Shown piece by piece: positions 8,762-17,082 of a DNA stretch of 64,000 nucleotides. The position numbers were made by a program, and so were the translations under genes. This DNA comes from Acidimicrobiia bacterium UBA5794 (GTDB lineage: Bacteria > Actinomycetota > Acidimicrobiia > Spongiisociales > UBA5794). The notes under the pieces were generated by a model. That model made no database searches. It saw only the letters and a list, made by a program, of their open reading frames with translations, and had not been told where the DNA came from. How positions within the stretch are numbered: position 1 is the stretch's first letter; each line of letters opens with the position of its first letter. Location: the NCBI GenBank assembly GCA_002418265.1, contig DIDS01000020.1:124954-188953 (forward strand), given 5' to 3'.

Positions 8762-8767
8762 TACCCT
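8762..8767 (+). promoter_or_regulatory. Leaderless -10 box TACCCT for the TetR gene
   Basis: TACCCT is followed by six bases and ATG at 8774, supporting that start rather than the ATG at 8750. Confidence 0.55.
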
Positions 8768-8773
8768 TACACC

Positions 8774-9373
8774 ATGGCGACAAGAACTTCCACCGCCGAA
8801 CTGCGGGATGCCATGTTCGACGCGGCCCGTGACCTGATTGCCCGCATTGGTTACTCAGAGATGTCGCATGCCGACATCACCTATGCCGTCGGCATTGGAC
8901 GAACCACGTTCTATGAGCACTTCTCGTCCAAGGAAGACCTTCTGATCCAGCTGGTCCGTAGGGATCTCCCTCAGACCACGGAAGAGATCCTCGCATCGGT
9001 CGACCCTGACCTTCCCCCGGACCAACATCTTGGTCAGCTTGCTGCCCGCATGGTTGAATTCGTCGGAACGGATCACATGGGTCTCATCCTCCACACCGAG
9101 GTTCCCCGGTTGAGTCCCGAAGCCCAGCGCGATATTGCTGAGGCCCACGAGGGTCTTGCATCGGAATTCGCAAATGTGTATCGCGCCGGCGTGATCCAAG
9201 GGATCTTCAAGGCATACCCGCCGCGGTTGGCGGGGAAGATGATCGAGCAGATCATCATGACCGGGGGCAAGGTGGTGATGGACTCCGACGATCCGAAAGG
9301 GCAAGTGGCGGCGATCGCAGAGGACACAGCGGCCCTTCTCGTTGATGCGTTCCGTGTGAGAGATTCCGTGTGA
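8774..9373 (+). CDS. TetR-family transcriptional regulator
   Basis: A 199-residue regulator. The N-terminal helix-turn-helix reads AARDLIARIGYSEMSHADITYAVGIGRTTFYEHFSSKEDLL, the standard TetR DNA-binding block; the C-terminal ~140 residues form the ligand-binding and dimer domain and are not assignable. It is divergent from hmuTUV and may control it, itself or both. It also precedes trmD with a short gap. The start ATG 8774 is chosen because of the TACCCT box six bases upstream. Confidence 0.88.
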   Translation: MATRTSTAELRDAMFDAARDLIARIGYSEMSHADITYAVGIGRTTFYEHFSSKEDLLIQLVRRDLPQTTEEILASVDPDLPPDQHLGQLAARMVEFVGTDHMGLILHTEVPRLSPEAQRDIAEAHEGLASEFANVYRAGVIQGIFKAYPPRLAGKMIEQIIMTGGKVVMDSDDPKGQVAAIAEDTAALLVDAFRVRDSV

Positions 9374-9383
9374 GGAATTAGTC

Positions 9384-10052
9384 GTGCGGTTCCATCTGGT
9401 CACGCTGTTTCCCGAGTTCTTCACCACTCCACTGGAGGTCTCGTTTGTTGGCAAGGCAATCGCTAATGGCACCCTTGAGATCGAGTTCCACAACCCGAGG
9501 GACCGAGCAGAGGGAGTCCACCGGCAGGTCGACGATGCCCCCTTCGGCGGCGGGGCAGGAATGGTGATGATGCCTGAGCCCCTTGCCCTGACCCTCGATC
9601 CGCTTGCCGCAACACACCGAGTTCTCCTCACTCCGAGTGGCGCGCCGCTGCGACAGGACGATCTCGACCGATACGCCACCTTGCCTGAGGTCACGCTCGT
9701 ATGCGGGCGTTACGAGGGAATCGACCAGCGCATCATTGACCACTTCATCGACGAGGAGGTATCGCTCGGCGATTTCGTACTGCTCGGCGGAGAGGTGGCC
9801 GCTGCGGCAATCATCGAAGGTGTGGCCCGCCTCCTCCCGGGGGTCATCGGAAATCCCGAATCGACCGAGACGGAGTCCTTTCGTGGAAACGGCCTCCTTG
9901 AGGAACCTCACTACACGCGACCTGCGACCTTCCGTGGATGGAAAGTGCCTGAGGTGTTGTTGAGCGGCGATCATGCCAAGATCGCCGAGTGGCGTGCCCA
10001 ACAGCGTGTGGAACGCACCGTTCGGCGAAGACCGGATCTCCTCGATCCGTAG
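9384..10052 (+). CDS. trmD: tRNA (guanine-N1)-methyltransferase
   Basis: TrmD methylates G37 of tRNAs next to the anticodon, preventing +1 frameshifting. The 222-residue protein shows the SpoU-TrmD trefoil-knot signatures: LVCGRYEGIDQRI, EVSLGDFVLLGGEVAA, and ARLLPGVIGN. The N-terminal block VTLFPEFF and DDAPFGGGAGMVM are also typical. The start is GTG with GAGGA upstream. It lies just before rplS, a pairing common in bacteria; the usual rimM is not adjacent here. Confidence 0.96.
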   Translation: MRFHLVTLFPEFFTTPLEVSFVGKAIANGTLEIEFHNPRDRAEGVHRQVDDAPFGGGAGMVMMPEPLALTLDPLAATHRVLLTPSGAPLRQDDLDRYATLPEVTLVCGRYEGIDQRIIDHFIDEEVSLGDFVLLGGEVAAAAIIEGVARLLPGVIGNPESTETESFRGNGLLEEPHYTRPATFRGWKVPEVLLSGDHAKIAEWRAQQRVERTVRRRPDLLDP

Positions 10053-10098
10053 CTGCCTCCACCGGGACCACCCTCGGGCGGTACGGATACGGAGCCGA

Positions 10099-10104
10099 TA
10101 GAAT
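10099..10104 (+). promoter_or_regulatory. -10 box TAGAAT of an rplS promoter
   Basis: TAGAAT lies about 43 bases before the rplS GTG, giving a leader of roughly 35 bases with a Shine-Dalgarno. No clear -35 match is seen. Confidence 0.45.
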
Positions 10105-10146
10105 CTCACTCCGATCACCTCACTCTTGTTACTTTCGGAGGCCCCC

Positions 10147-10494
10147 GTGAACACGATCGAACAGATCGAACAGGCGCAGCTGCGCGACGACATCCCGGAC
10201 TTCGGACCCGGCGACACGGTACGTGTTGATGTTCGCGTCATCGAGGGTGGCAGAGAGCGAGTCCAGGCATTCGAAGGTGTTGTCATCGCCCGTAATGGTG
10301 GCCACGGTGCAAAGGCGACCTTCACCGTCCGAAAGATCAGTTTTGGTGTTGGTGTCGAGCGGATCTTCCCGTTGCATTCACCAATCATCCAGTCGATCAC
10401 GGTGTCACGTCGTGGTGATGTGCGTCGTGCCAAGCTGTACTACCTGCGCGACAGGGTCGGCAAGGGCACACGTATCAAGGAAAAGCGAAGCTAG
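10147..10494 (+). CDS. rplS: 50S ribosomal protein L19
   Basis: L19, 115 residues, sits at the 30S-50S interface. Family blocks: [58 protein letters not shown], and [21 protein letters not shown] at 10147 is the chosen start because GGAGG precedes it by five bases and the N-terminus then matches the family; an in-frame start at 10126 would place that Shine-Dalgarno inside the gene. Confidence 0.96.
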   Translation: MNTIEQIEQAQLRDDIPDFGPGDTVRVDVRVIEGGRERVQAFEGVVIARNGGHGAKATFTVRKISFGVGVERIFPLHSPIIQSITVSRRGDVRRAKLYYLRDRVGKGTRIKEKRS

Positions 10495-10503
10495 TGCTGC
10501 TGG

Positions 10504-11148
10504 ATGCACGTTGACGCCCTCGCGGTTGAACATCCTCTCTTCGCCGGGCTTCTGACCAAGAACGGATACCCGCCACGTTGGCTTCGGCCTGCAACGTTTG
10601 CGACGCTGACACGCTTGATACTTGAACAGCGGGTCTCCCTTGCCTCCGCCAATGCGGCGTTCAATCGACTTGCGACGCGCATTGGTTCGGTGACACCAGC
10701 GAATTTCCTCGTTCTCAACGACGATGAACTCCGTAGCGTCGGATTCTCTCGGCAGAAGGCGGGCTATGTCCGCGGGATTGCCGAGTTGATGGAATCCGGT
10801 GGCCTCGACCTTGAAGCGATCTCGCGCCTCGAAAAGGATGAAGCTATCGAGCAGCTCGTTGCGATCCGAGGTGTCGGGAACTGGACAGCGTCGTGCTTTG
10901 TGCTGTTCGTGAACGATGCACCCGACGTATGGCCAACCGGGGACCGAGCACTCTATGTGTCAATGAGTCGCGTGCTCGAACTCGACGCCGTACCCGACAA
11001 GGACAGCTGCGACGGGATCGCCGCGACATGGTCACCGAACCGATCAGCTGCCGCCCGCATGCTGTGGCACGACTACCTCGGTGGAAGGTCGTACACGCCA
11101 ACAGACCTCGCGGGATTCACCGAGAGCACCGGTATGGTTTCGAGGTGA
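10504..11148 (+). CDS. DNA-3-methyladenine glycosylase II family protein (HhH-GPD)
   Basis: A 214-residue base-excision glycosylase of the AlkA type. The helix-hairpin-helix reads LVAIRGVGNWTASCFVLF, followed by the catalytic aspartate region WPTGDRAL. TRLILEQRVSLASANAAFNRL is the usual N-terminal block of the domain. The protein lacks the N-terminal beta domain of E. coli AlkA, as in many short actinobacterial forms. Its stop overlaps the lepB start (GTGA), so the two are coupled. The exact damaged base removed cannot be inferred. Confidence 0.85.
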   Translation: MHVDALAVEHPLFAGLLTKNGYPPRWLRPATFATLTRLILEQRVSLASANAAFNRLATRIGSVTPANFLVLNDDELRSVGFSRQKAGYVRGIAELMESGGLDLEAISRLEKDEAIEQLVAIRGVGNWTASCFVLFVNDAPDVWPTGDRALYVSMSRVLELDAVPDKDSCDGIAATWSPNRSAAARMLWHDYLGGRSYTPTDLAGFTESTGMVSR

Positions 11149-11852
11149 CATCCTTCAACCCCGGCCTCAACCCCAACGACCCGCGTACAGGTGATGCAGA
11201 CGCCGACATCGACACCGGTGAGTTCGAGGCTGTTGAACTTACGACAAAGAAGGCGATGCCCTTCTGGCTTGAGCTCCCCATACTCATTGCCGTGGCGCTC
11301 GTTGTCGCAGTTGTCATCAAGACATTCCTGTTCCAGGCATTCTTCATTCCGTCCGGGTCCATGAACGAGACCCTCCAGAAAGATGACCGCGTTCTTGTCA
11401 ACAAGATCTCCTACAGCATCGGCGAAATTGCCAGAGGCAATGTGATCGTGTTTGATGATCCGCGCCCCGGTTTTGAAGAGCCATCGGAAAACGTGCTAGC
11501 AAGCACCTTTCGCAACCTGTTCGAATCAATCGGTCTCGCGACACCGCAGTCCGAGTTCATCAAGCGTGTCATCGGGTTGCCTGGGGATGAAGTGGAGCTT
11601 GTCCAAAACCAACTGTTCGTCAACGGTGTAGAAGTCGATGAGCCTTACCTCGCAGCTGACGCCCAGCCACCTTCGAGCTGTGCGATGTCAGACTTCGGAC
11701 CCATGACGGTGCCCGATGGACACCTCATGGTGATGGGGGACAACCGGTGCCATTCATCGGATGGCCGAGCCTTTGGCCCCATTCCCATTGACGATGTTGT
11801 TGGGAAGGCATTTGTGATCATCTGGCCACCAAGCCGCTGGGGTGGGCTCTAG
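11145..11852 (+). CDS. lepB: Signal peptidase I
   Basis: The membrane serine protease that removes signal peptides of Sec and Tat substrates. It has 235 residues and one membrane helix (LELPILIAVALVVAVVIKTFLF). The catalytic serine is in FIPSGSMNETL and the catalytic lysine in FIKRVIGLPGDEV; MGDNRCHSSDGRAFGPI is the conserved C-terminal box. The start GTG at 11145 overlaps the glycosylase stop; longer readings of this frame fall inside that gene. Actinobacteria often have rnhB next; it is absent here. Confidence 0.95.
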   Translation: MTSFNPGLNPNDPRTGDADADIDTGEFEAVELTTKKAMPFWLELPILIAVALVVAVVIKTFLFQAFFIPSGSMNETLQKDDRVLVNKISYSIGEIARGNVIVFDDPRPGFEEPSENVLASTFRNLFESIGLATPQSEFIKRVIGLPGDEVELVQNQLFVNGVEVDEPYLAADAQPPSSCAMSDFGPMTVPDGHLMVMGDNRCHSSDGRAFGPIPIDDVVGKAFVIIWPPSRWGGL

Positions 11853-11916
11853 ATCACTCCCTCGACGGCTCACGTGTCTTGCCTATAGATGCAATCTCTA
11901 GGACAGATCAATGACC

Positions 11917-11922
11917 TACGCT
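11917..11922 (+). promoter_or_regulatory. Leaderless -10 box TACGCT for the DUF2469 gene
   Basis: TACGCT is followed by six bases and ATG at 11929. It decides that start over ATG 11911, and the resulting N-terminus (MSDEDLERYE) is the one usual in this family. Confidence 0.6.
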
Positions 11923-11928
11923 GTTCGT

Positions 11929-12225
11929 ATGAGTGACGAGGACCTCGAACGATACGAATCCGATGTCGAACTGAAGATCTATCGTGAATACCGCGACGTC
12001 CTTCGCATGTTCAAATTCGTCGTCGAGACCGAACGCCGCTTCTATCTCGCAAACAAGGTCGATGTCAAGACGATGAACGTCGGTGGATCGGCGTATTTCG
12101 AAATCACTCTTGACGATGCGTGGGTGTGGGACATGTACCGACCCGCCCGGTTTGTGAGCAGTGTTCGTGTCATGACCTTCCGTGACGTCAACATCGAAGA
12201 GATCGACGCGAGCGCCGACCACTAG
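11929..12225 (+). CDS. DUF2469 family protein
   Basis: A 98-residue cytoplasmic protein of a family nearly confined to actinobacteria (the mycobacterial Rv2901c type). MSDEDLERYESDVELKIYRE opens the family pattern and VVETERRFYLANKVDV follows. Function is not established; the gene is normally found between lepB/rnhB and yraN, as here. The start is supported by a -10 box six bases upstream. Confidence 0.9.
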   Translation: MSDEDLERYESDVELKIYREYRDVLRMFKFVVETERRFYLANKVDVKTMNVGGSAYFEITLDDAWVWDMYRPARFVSSVRVMTFRDVNIEEIDASADH

Positions 12226-12257
12226 ATGTGCAACTAGAAACGGGTTCTCCCAATCCG

Positions 12258-12263
12258 TAGTGT
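12258..12263 (+). promoter_or_regulatory. Leaderless -10 box TAGTGT for yraN
   Basis: TAGTGT is followed by six bases and the GTG start at 12270. No Shine-Dalgarno precedes the GTG. Confidence 0.5.
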
Positions 12264-12269
12264 CGAGAT

Positions 12270-12602
12270 GTGAGACCCAAAGCTCCACCTTCAGGACCCC
12301 TCGGCGAAAGCATCGCGGAGCGCTTCCTCGTCAGCAGGGGATGTGACGTGGTTGCTCGCAACGTCAGGGCCGACGGAGGTGAGATCGATCTTCTGATCAA
12401 GGATCAGGGCCGGATCGCTGCCGTTGAGGTGAAGACAACATCTGACGGTTCTGATCCGATCGAAGCTGTTGACGAACGCAAGATGTCACTGATCGCACGG
12501 ACGGTCGCAAGCCTCGACCGGCGCATTGATCGCATCGACGTCGTGACGGTTGTCATCTCGTTGACCGGCGTGCAGATTCGCTGGCTACGAGGAGTGGACT
12601 GA
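12270..12602 (+). CDS. YraN/UPF0102 family endonuclease-like protein
   Basis: A 110-residue protein with the restriction-endonuclease-like fold. GESIAERFLVSRGCDVVARNVR, GEIDLLIKD and AAVEVKT match the family's helix and acidic/lysine core. Members are annotated as putative Holliday-junction-resolvase-like nucleases, but activity is unproven. It overlaps by 18 bases, tail to tail, with the zinc-ribbon gene on the other strand. The start is GTG with TAGTGT six bases upstream. Confidence 0.88.
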   Translation: MRPKAPPSGPLGESIAERFLVSRGCDVVARNVRADGGEIDLLIKDQGRIAAVEVKTTSDGSDPIEAVDERKMSLIARTVASLDRRIDRIDVVTVVISLTGVQIRWLRGVD

Positions 12603-12851
12603 GTGGTGGTGGCCGCGCCTGCGACGCTCCTTGTACCAGCATCCCCGATGCCAGTGGCGTCGAAGATCTGGTGTTTCTTGGGGTACCACCACCAGATGAC
12701 CGACGCCCGCATCGATGATCGATTCACACCCAGGACAGATGTAGGCCTTGCGCGCCTGATACGGTTGGATTGGCTGGACGATCTCACCGTCGGGCCCATC
12801 AAGGGGAGTAAGTGGCAGGTCGGCGTGAATCGGCCTGGAGTTTTCGGTCAT
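12585..12851 (-). CDS. Small zinc-ribbon-like protein of an actinobacterial family
   Basis: An 88-residue basic-tailed protein. YICPGCESIIDAGVGHLVVV with a later HWHRGCW supplies two Cys and several His/Cys that could bind zinc. I recall similar short proteins beside yraN and comM in other actinobacteria, often with vague names; no function is known. The start ATG at 12851 has TAGCAT exactly six bases upstream, which argues that the gene is real although its 3' end overlaps yraN. Confidence 0.75.
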   Translation of the reverse strand: MTENSRPIHADLPLTPLDGPDGEIVQPIQPYQARKAYICPGCESIIDAGVGHLVVVPQETPDLRRHWHRGCWYKERRRRGHHHSVHSS

Positions 12852-12857
12852 GGTTGG

Positions 12858-12863
12858 ATGCTA
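12858..12863 (-). promoter_or_regulatory. Leaderless -10 box TAGCAT for the zinc-ribbon gene
   Basis: On the minus strand TAGCAT is followed by six bases and ATG at 12851. Confidence 0.55.
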
Positions 12864-12912
12864 CGGCAAGACGTCAGAAACCAGCGCCACGCTGTGCCTC
12901 ACCTGACGGGGG

Positions 12913-12918
12913 TACGCT
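12913..12918 (+). promoter_or_regulatory. Leaderless -10 box TACGCT for the enoyl-CoA hydratase gene
   Basis: TACGCT is followed by six bases and ATG at 12925. The region between 12852 and 12924 thus holds two divergent leaderless promoters. Confidence 0.55.
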
Positions 12919-12924
12919 GGCATC

Positions 12925-13704
12925 ATGACAGAGTTTGTGACCACAACCACCCGAGGAGCCATCCGGTGGTTGACGATGTCGAATCCGAGCCGCATGAACG
13001 CGGTTCCCCCCGACGGTTGGACGGAGCTCGCTGCTGCGTTCAACCAATTTGAGCGATCAGAGGCCAGAGTGCTGGTTGTGCAAGGCGATGGCGACGACTT
13101 CTGCTCAGGTGCCGACATGAACCGAGATGCGGCAGCCATAGCGAACACCGCTGACAACACCGCACGCATGCGACGCACCAATGCTGCGGCAGTAGCCCTT
13201 CACCGTCTCTCCAAGCCGACCATCGCCGCTGTCGACGGAGTCGCAGTCGGGGCAGGTATGAATCTCGCAATCGGGTGTGACATCGTCGTGGCTTCCGAAC
13301 GTGCCCGATTTGCCGAGATATTCGTCAAACGTGGACTCATGGTGGATTTTGGTGGGACCTGGCTTCTGCCTCGCCTCGTCGGGCTTGCGCGAGCGCAAGA
13401 AATGGCCCTGACCGGTCGCGTCGTTGGTGCCCAAGAGGCATGCGATATCGGCCTTGTCTCCGAAGTGGTTCCAGCCGCCTCGCTCGAAGGCCGGGTGACC
13501 GAGATCGCTGAAGGCCTCGCCATGGGAGCACCGCTTGCCCAAGCGATGATCAAACGAGCGCTGGATCGATCGTCATCGGTGACCTTCGAACAGGCGCTGT
13601 CGTTCGAGGAGCAGGGTCAAGCCATCCTGCTTGCATCCGACGATCTTGCCGAGGGTGCAACAGCCTTCGTTGAGAAGCGTCCACCGAGCTTCAAGGGCCG
13701 GTAG
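12925..13704 (+). CDS. Enoyl-CoA hydratase/isomerase family protein
   Basis: A 259-residue crotonase-fold enzyme acting on acyl-CoA thioesters. The oxyanion-hole blocks are DDFCSGADM near residue 60 and AAVDGVAVGAGMNLAIGCDIVVA near residue 105. The segment FVKRGLMVDFGGTWLLPRLVG carries Asp where hydratases have a second Glu, as in PaaG-like isomerases. The substrate cannot be told. It stands alone between yraN and comM with its own leaderless promoter, so it is not obviously part of a pathway cluster. Confidence 0.88.
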   Translation: MTEFVTTTTRGAIRWLTMSNPSRMNAVPPDGWTELAAAFNQFERSEARVLVVQGDGDDFCSGADMNRDAAAIANTADNTARMRRTNAAAVALHRLSKPTIAAVDGVAVGAGMNLAIGCDIVVASERARFAEIFVKRGLMVDFGGTWLLPRLVGLARAQEMALTGRVVGAQEACDIGLVSEVVPAASLEGRVTEIAEGLAMGAPLAQAMIKRALDRSSSVTFEQALSFEEQGQAILLASDDLAEGATAFVEKRPPSFKGR

Positions 13705-13756
13705 CTGCCCCAATCGTCACCCCGAATCAGCAGAACGCGTTCTTGTCAGACCCATG

Positions 13757-13775
13757 TCATACGTTTGACGTATGA
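13757..13775. promoter_or_regulatory. Palindrome TCATACG-N5-CGTATGA over the comM start
   Basis: A 19-bp inverted repeat with 7-bp arms covers the leaderless -10 box TACGTT (13760-13765) and the ATG of comM at 13772. A dimeric regulator bound here would block both transcription and the start. The -10 box with N6 spacing matches other genes in the window. Confidence 0.5.
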
Positions 13776-15235
13776 ACAGATTCGTTACTTCATGTGCCCT
13801 CGTCGGTGTCGATCCACGACCCGTCCGGGTCGAGACGACGGTGGGTGGAGGGAGAGGCCAGTTCATCATCGTTGGACTCCCCGATGCCGCCGTGCGTGAG
13901 TCGCGCGAACGTGTTCGGTCGGCTGTCAAGGCTTCAGGCTTCCGCTTTCCCTCGGGACGGGTGGTGGTGTCCCTCTCGCCAGCGGACCTTCCCAAGACCG
14001 GTGCCCTGTATGACCTGCCGATTGCGTTGAGTGTTGTGCAGGCGACTGAGGATCTCGGGGAGCGTGCAGGTGATTTTGTATCCCTTGGTGAGCTTTCCCT
14101 CCACGGTGATGTCAAGCCGACCCGCGGGGCGGTGGTGGCTGCATGTGTGGCAGAACAAACCTCAAGCGTTGCGCTCGTTCCACCAGGATCGTGTGTTCCG
14201 GCCAGCGTGGTCGCGTTGACCGGTACGGTCACGGACCTGCGCCATGCGGTCGACGTGGTCCGTGGTCGTTCGAAAGCCGAGATGTGTGCTCCCGCTGTAG
14301 ACGGGAAGCGGGTCGGTATCGATCTGAAAGAGGTACGAGGGCAACCGGTGGCTCGACGGTCCCTTGAAGTGGCAGCGGCGGGAGGGCATCACATGCTGAT
14401 GGTTGGTCCCCCGGGTGCAGGCAAGTCACTGCTTGCATCATGCCTGCCCACCCTGCTTCCCAAGCTCACCGAGGAAGAGGAGCGTGAAGTGGCGCTGATC
14501 GCAGCAGCGATCGGAGTCGACCATGAGGGCAGTTCAGGACCCCCGTTCCGCGCTCCCCACCACTCCATCTCGATGGCTGCCCTTGTTGGTGGGGGAGCAG
14601 GGATCCCCAAGCCGGGAGAAGTGACACGGGCACACCGCGGTGTCCTGTTTCTCGACGAACTCGGTGAGTTCCCACCAGCTGTTCTCGACTCCCTTCGACA
14701 ACCGATGGAGGCTGGACATGTGCTCGTTTCACGCCAAGCAGCATCCATCCGCTTTCCAACCGCGATCCAGGTGATCGCGGCATCAAACCCGTGCCCCTGC
14801 GGCTACCGAGGCGAACGGAACAGCGACTGTGAATGCATTGGTGCTCGCCTCGACCGTTATCGGGCTCGCTTGTCTGGGCCTCTCCTCGATCGCTTCGACC
14901 TGCGCTTGCGGGTCGAGCGGCTGCGACCGATCGAGATGCAGGCGTCCCCTGGGGAACCGAGTGCAGAGGTTCGCAAGCGTGTCGTTGCCGCTCGAGAGGT
15001 TCAAGGTCGGAGGGATCATCTGAATCGTTCACTCTCGGCATCGGATCTCCTTCCACTCGAGGATCCTTCCGTTCGATCATTGCTCTTGTCAGAACCTGAG
15101 GCGATCCGTCTCACGGCACGTGGCTGGGACCGTGTGCGGAGGGTTGCGCGGACAATCGCCGACCTCGAAGGGTCCGAGATGACGTCAGATGTGCACATCA
15201 AGGAAGCGATGACATTGCGGGGAGACATCACATGA
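13772..15235 (+). CDS. comM: ComM/YifB-type AAA+ ATPase (Mg-chelatase-like)
   Basis: A 487-residue hexameric helicase-like ATPase; ComM promotes branch migration of incoming DNA during natural transformation. The N-terminal ChlI domain shows GLPDAAVRESRERVRSA; Walker A is GPPGAGKSLLA, Walker B is GVLFLDELGEF, and NPCPCGYRGE with a later cysteine is the usual cysteine-rich insertion. The stop overlaps the dprA start (ATGA). The neighbouring dprA supports a role in DNA uptake or recombination, although no uptake machinery besides the distant Tad pilus is visible. Confidence 0.94.
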   Translation: MNRFVTSCALVGVDPRPVRVETTVGGGRGQFIIVGLPDAAVRESRERVRSAVKASGFRFPSGRVVVSLSPADLPKTGALYDLPIALSVVQATEDLGERAGDFVSLGELSLHGDVKPTRGAVVAACVAEQTSSVALVPPGSCVPASVVALTGTVTDLRHAVDVVRGRSKAEMCAPAVDGKRVGIDLKEVRGQPVARRSLEVAAAGGHHMLMVGPPGAGKSLLASCLPTLLPKLTEEEEREVALIAAAIGVDHEGSSGPPFRAPHHSISMAALVGGGAGIPKPGEVTRAHRGVLFLDELGEFPPAVLDSLRQPMEAGHVLVSRQAASIRFPTAIQVIAASNPCPCGYRGERNSDCECIGARLDRYRARLSGPLLDRFDLRLRVERLRPIEMQASPGEPSAEVRKRVVAAREVQGRRDHLNRSLSASDLLPLEDPSVRSLLLSEPEAIRLTARGWDRVRRVARTIADLEGSEMTSDVHIKEAMTLRGDIT

Positions 15236-16137
15236 ACCACAGTGCAGCACTTCAGTTGGCGTTCGGGGCATTGTCTCCACGGAGGATCGACACACTCGCG
15301 GCGCGACATGGTTCGATCGAGCGCGTCGTCGCAGCGGTCATCGGAAACAAAACGGATATTCCGTCTGTCGCACGCGACGCCATTGCGGTACCCGCTGAAA
15401 CCCGAGAGTCCGAGCTCGACGTGCTCGGAATCAGCTTCATCACCGCCAACGAACGCGGATTCCCATCAGGTCTCACAAAAGTCGAAGGTGGACCGCGGTG
15501 GCTGTTCATGAACGGACGTCTTCGCGAAGGCCCATCGATTGGCATCGTTGGCAGTCGCTCGTGCTCCGCCTACGGCCTTGAACTTGCGGAGGCCTACGGT
15601 TTTGCTGCAGCCCGGCTCGGTTGGAACGTTGTGAGCGGACTCGCCCGCGGCATTGATGCCGCGGCACATCGGGGGGTCATCCATGTCGGGCCCCCCGATG
15701 TCGACCAGGGTCGGTGCATTGCTGTCCTCGGATGTGGCATCGACGTGATCTACCCGAAGGAGAATCGATCCCTGTTTCGCAAGGTCATCGATGTTGGTGG
15801 AGCCATTGTCACAGAGTTTCCACCAGGAACGCGACCGGATGCCTGGAGGTTCCCGACCCGGAATCGCATCATCGCGGGTCTTTCCGACGTCGTTCTCGTC
15901 GTTGAAGCATCTTCCCGTGGAGGAGCCCTGATCACCGCACGGATCGCTCTCGACTACGGAGTTCCGGTCTACGCTGTGCCTGGTGACGTCGACCGCAGGA
16001 CATCGGCCGGCACCAATGCACTGATTCGGGATGGTGCTTTCCCGGTATTCGGCCCCGATGATCTTTCGATGGTTCTAGAGCTGCTGAGCCCGATCGTTGA
16101 GCATCGCGTCGCGGGTGGCCATGTCGTCAACATCTGA
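15232..16137 (+). CDS. dprA: DNA processing protein DprA
   Basis: A 301-residue Rossmann-like protein that loads RecA onto single-stranded DNA in transformation. Blocks: IGIVGSRSCSAYG, VVSGLARGIDAAAHRG, IAVLGCGIDVIYPKENR, FPTRNRIIAGLSDVVLVVEASSRGGALITA and VYAVPGDVDRRTSAGTNALI, all characteristic. The C-terminal winged helix found in some homologues is absent. It is translationally coupled to comM. Confidence 0.95.
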   Translation: MNHSAALQLAFGALSPRRIDTLAARHGSIERVVAAVIGNKTDIPSVARDAIAVPAETRESELDVLGISFITANERGFPSGLTKVEGGPRWLFMNGRLREGPSIGIVGSRSCSAYGLELAEAYGFAAARLGWNVVSGLARGIDAAAHRGVIHVGPPDVDQGRCIAVLGCGIDVIYPKENRSLFRKVIDVGGAIVTEFPPGTRPDAWRFPTRNRIIAGLSDVVLVVEASSRGGALITARIALDYGVPVYAVPGDVDRRTSAGTNALIRDGAFPVFGPDDLSMVLELLSPIVEHRVAGGHVVNI

Positions 16138-16191
16138 CAATCCGGATCCGAGAACATTGACGAATGAGACCATTGCAGCCACCATTGGCTC

Positions 16192-17082
16192 ATGTCCTCC
16201 CATTCGATACCTCTGGCCATCTCCCCGGCCGTCGATGCGTACGTACAACGCTGTGCGATCGAACGTGGCCTTTCGCCCCACACCCTTGAGGCGTACACGC
16301 GCGATCTCGACGGATTCGTCGAATTCTGTGATCGCTACGGCATCACGATGCTCGACCAGATCGACCGGAGGCTTGTCAGGCGATTTGTCGCGAACCTTTC
16401 AACTCGCGGCTATGCACCACGGTCGATTTCACGCAAGACGTCATCAGTTCGCAGCTTCCTTCACGATGCCGCGAGCCGCGATCTCATCGACGCCAATCCC
16501 GCTGCCGGTGTACCAAACCAAAAAGGCCCTGGCACGCTCCCCAAGGCCATTCCGTCACACTCACTCGGCGTCATGATCGACAGCGTCGACGGAGACGATC
16601 CCGTCGACGTCCGAGACCGTGCCGTTCTCGAAGTGTTGTACGGTACCGGTCTCCGCGTTTCGGAGCTTGCGTCGCTGAAATCTGGCGATTTTAACGGCCG
16701 AGCATTCGTCGTCGTGGATGGCAAGGGATCCAAGCAACGGTCCGTGCCGCTCACGCGGACCGTGATCGACGCTGTCGAGCGGTATCTCTCAAGATCTCGT
16801 GTCGAGCTGCTTGCTGGTGGTACCTCGACCGCCCTCTGGATCGGTGCTCGCGGTGGTGATCTGACCACGCGAAGTATTCGCCGTATCGTGAGCAGGCGTG
16901 TGGGATCATTTCCGCATGCGCTTCGCCACTCGTTCGCAACCCACCTCCTCGAAAACGGAGCTGATCTGCGTTCCGTACAGGAATTACTGGGTCATACCGA
17001 ACTCGCAACCACACAGATCTACACTTCAGTAACTCGCAAACACATGGCAGAGACCTACGAAAGAAGCCACCCGCGTGCCTGA
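16192..17082 (+). CDS. xerC: Tyrosine recombinase XerC/XerD
   Basis: A 296-residue site-specific recombinase that resolves chromosome dimers at dif. The N-terminal SAM-like domain ([26 protein letters not shown]) is followed by the catalytic set: Arg in TGLRVSEL, Lys in GKGSKQR, HXXR in HALRHSF, His in LLGHTEL and the nucleophile Tyr in TQIYTSV. Position before whiG and rpsB is common in actinobacteria. No strong Shine-Dalgarno or -10 box fixes the start. Whether it is the XerC or the XerD partner is not decidable here. Confidence 0.92.
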   Translation: MSSHSIPLAISPAVDAYVQRCAIERGLSPHTLEAYTRDLDGFVEFCDRYGITMLDQIDRRLVRRFVANLSTRGYAPRSISRKTSSVRSFLHDAASRDLIDANPAAGVPNQKGPGTLPKAIPSHSLGVMIDSVDGDDPVDVRDRAVLEVLYGTGLRVSELASLKSGDFNGRAFVVVDGKGSKQRSVPLTRTVIDAVERYLSRSRVELLAGGTSTALWIGARGGDLTTRSIRRIVSRRVGSFPHALRHSFATHLLENGADLRSVQELLGHTELATTQIYTSVTRKHMAETYERSHPRA

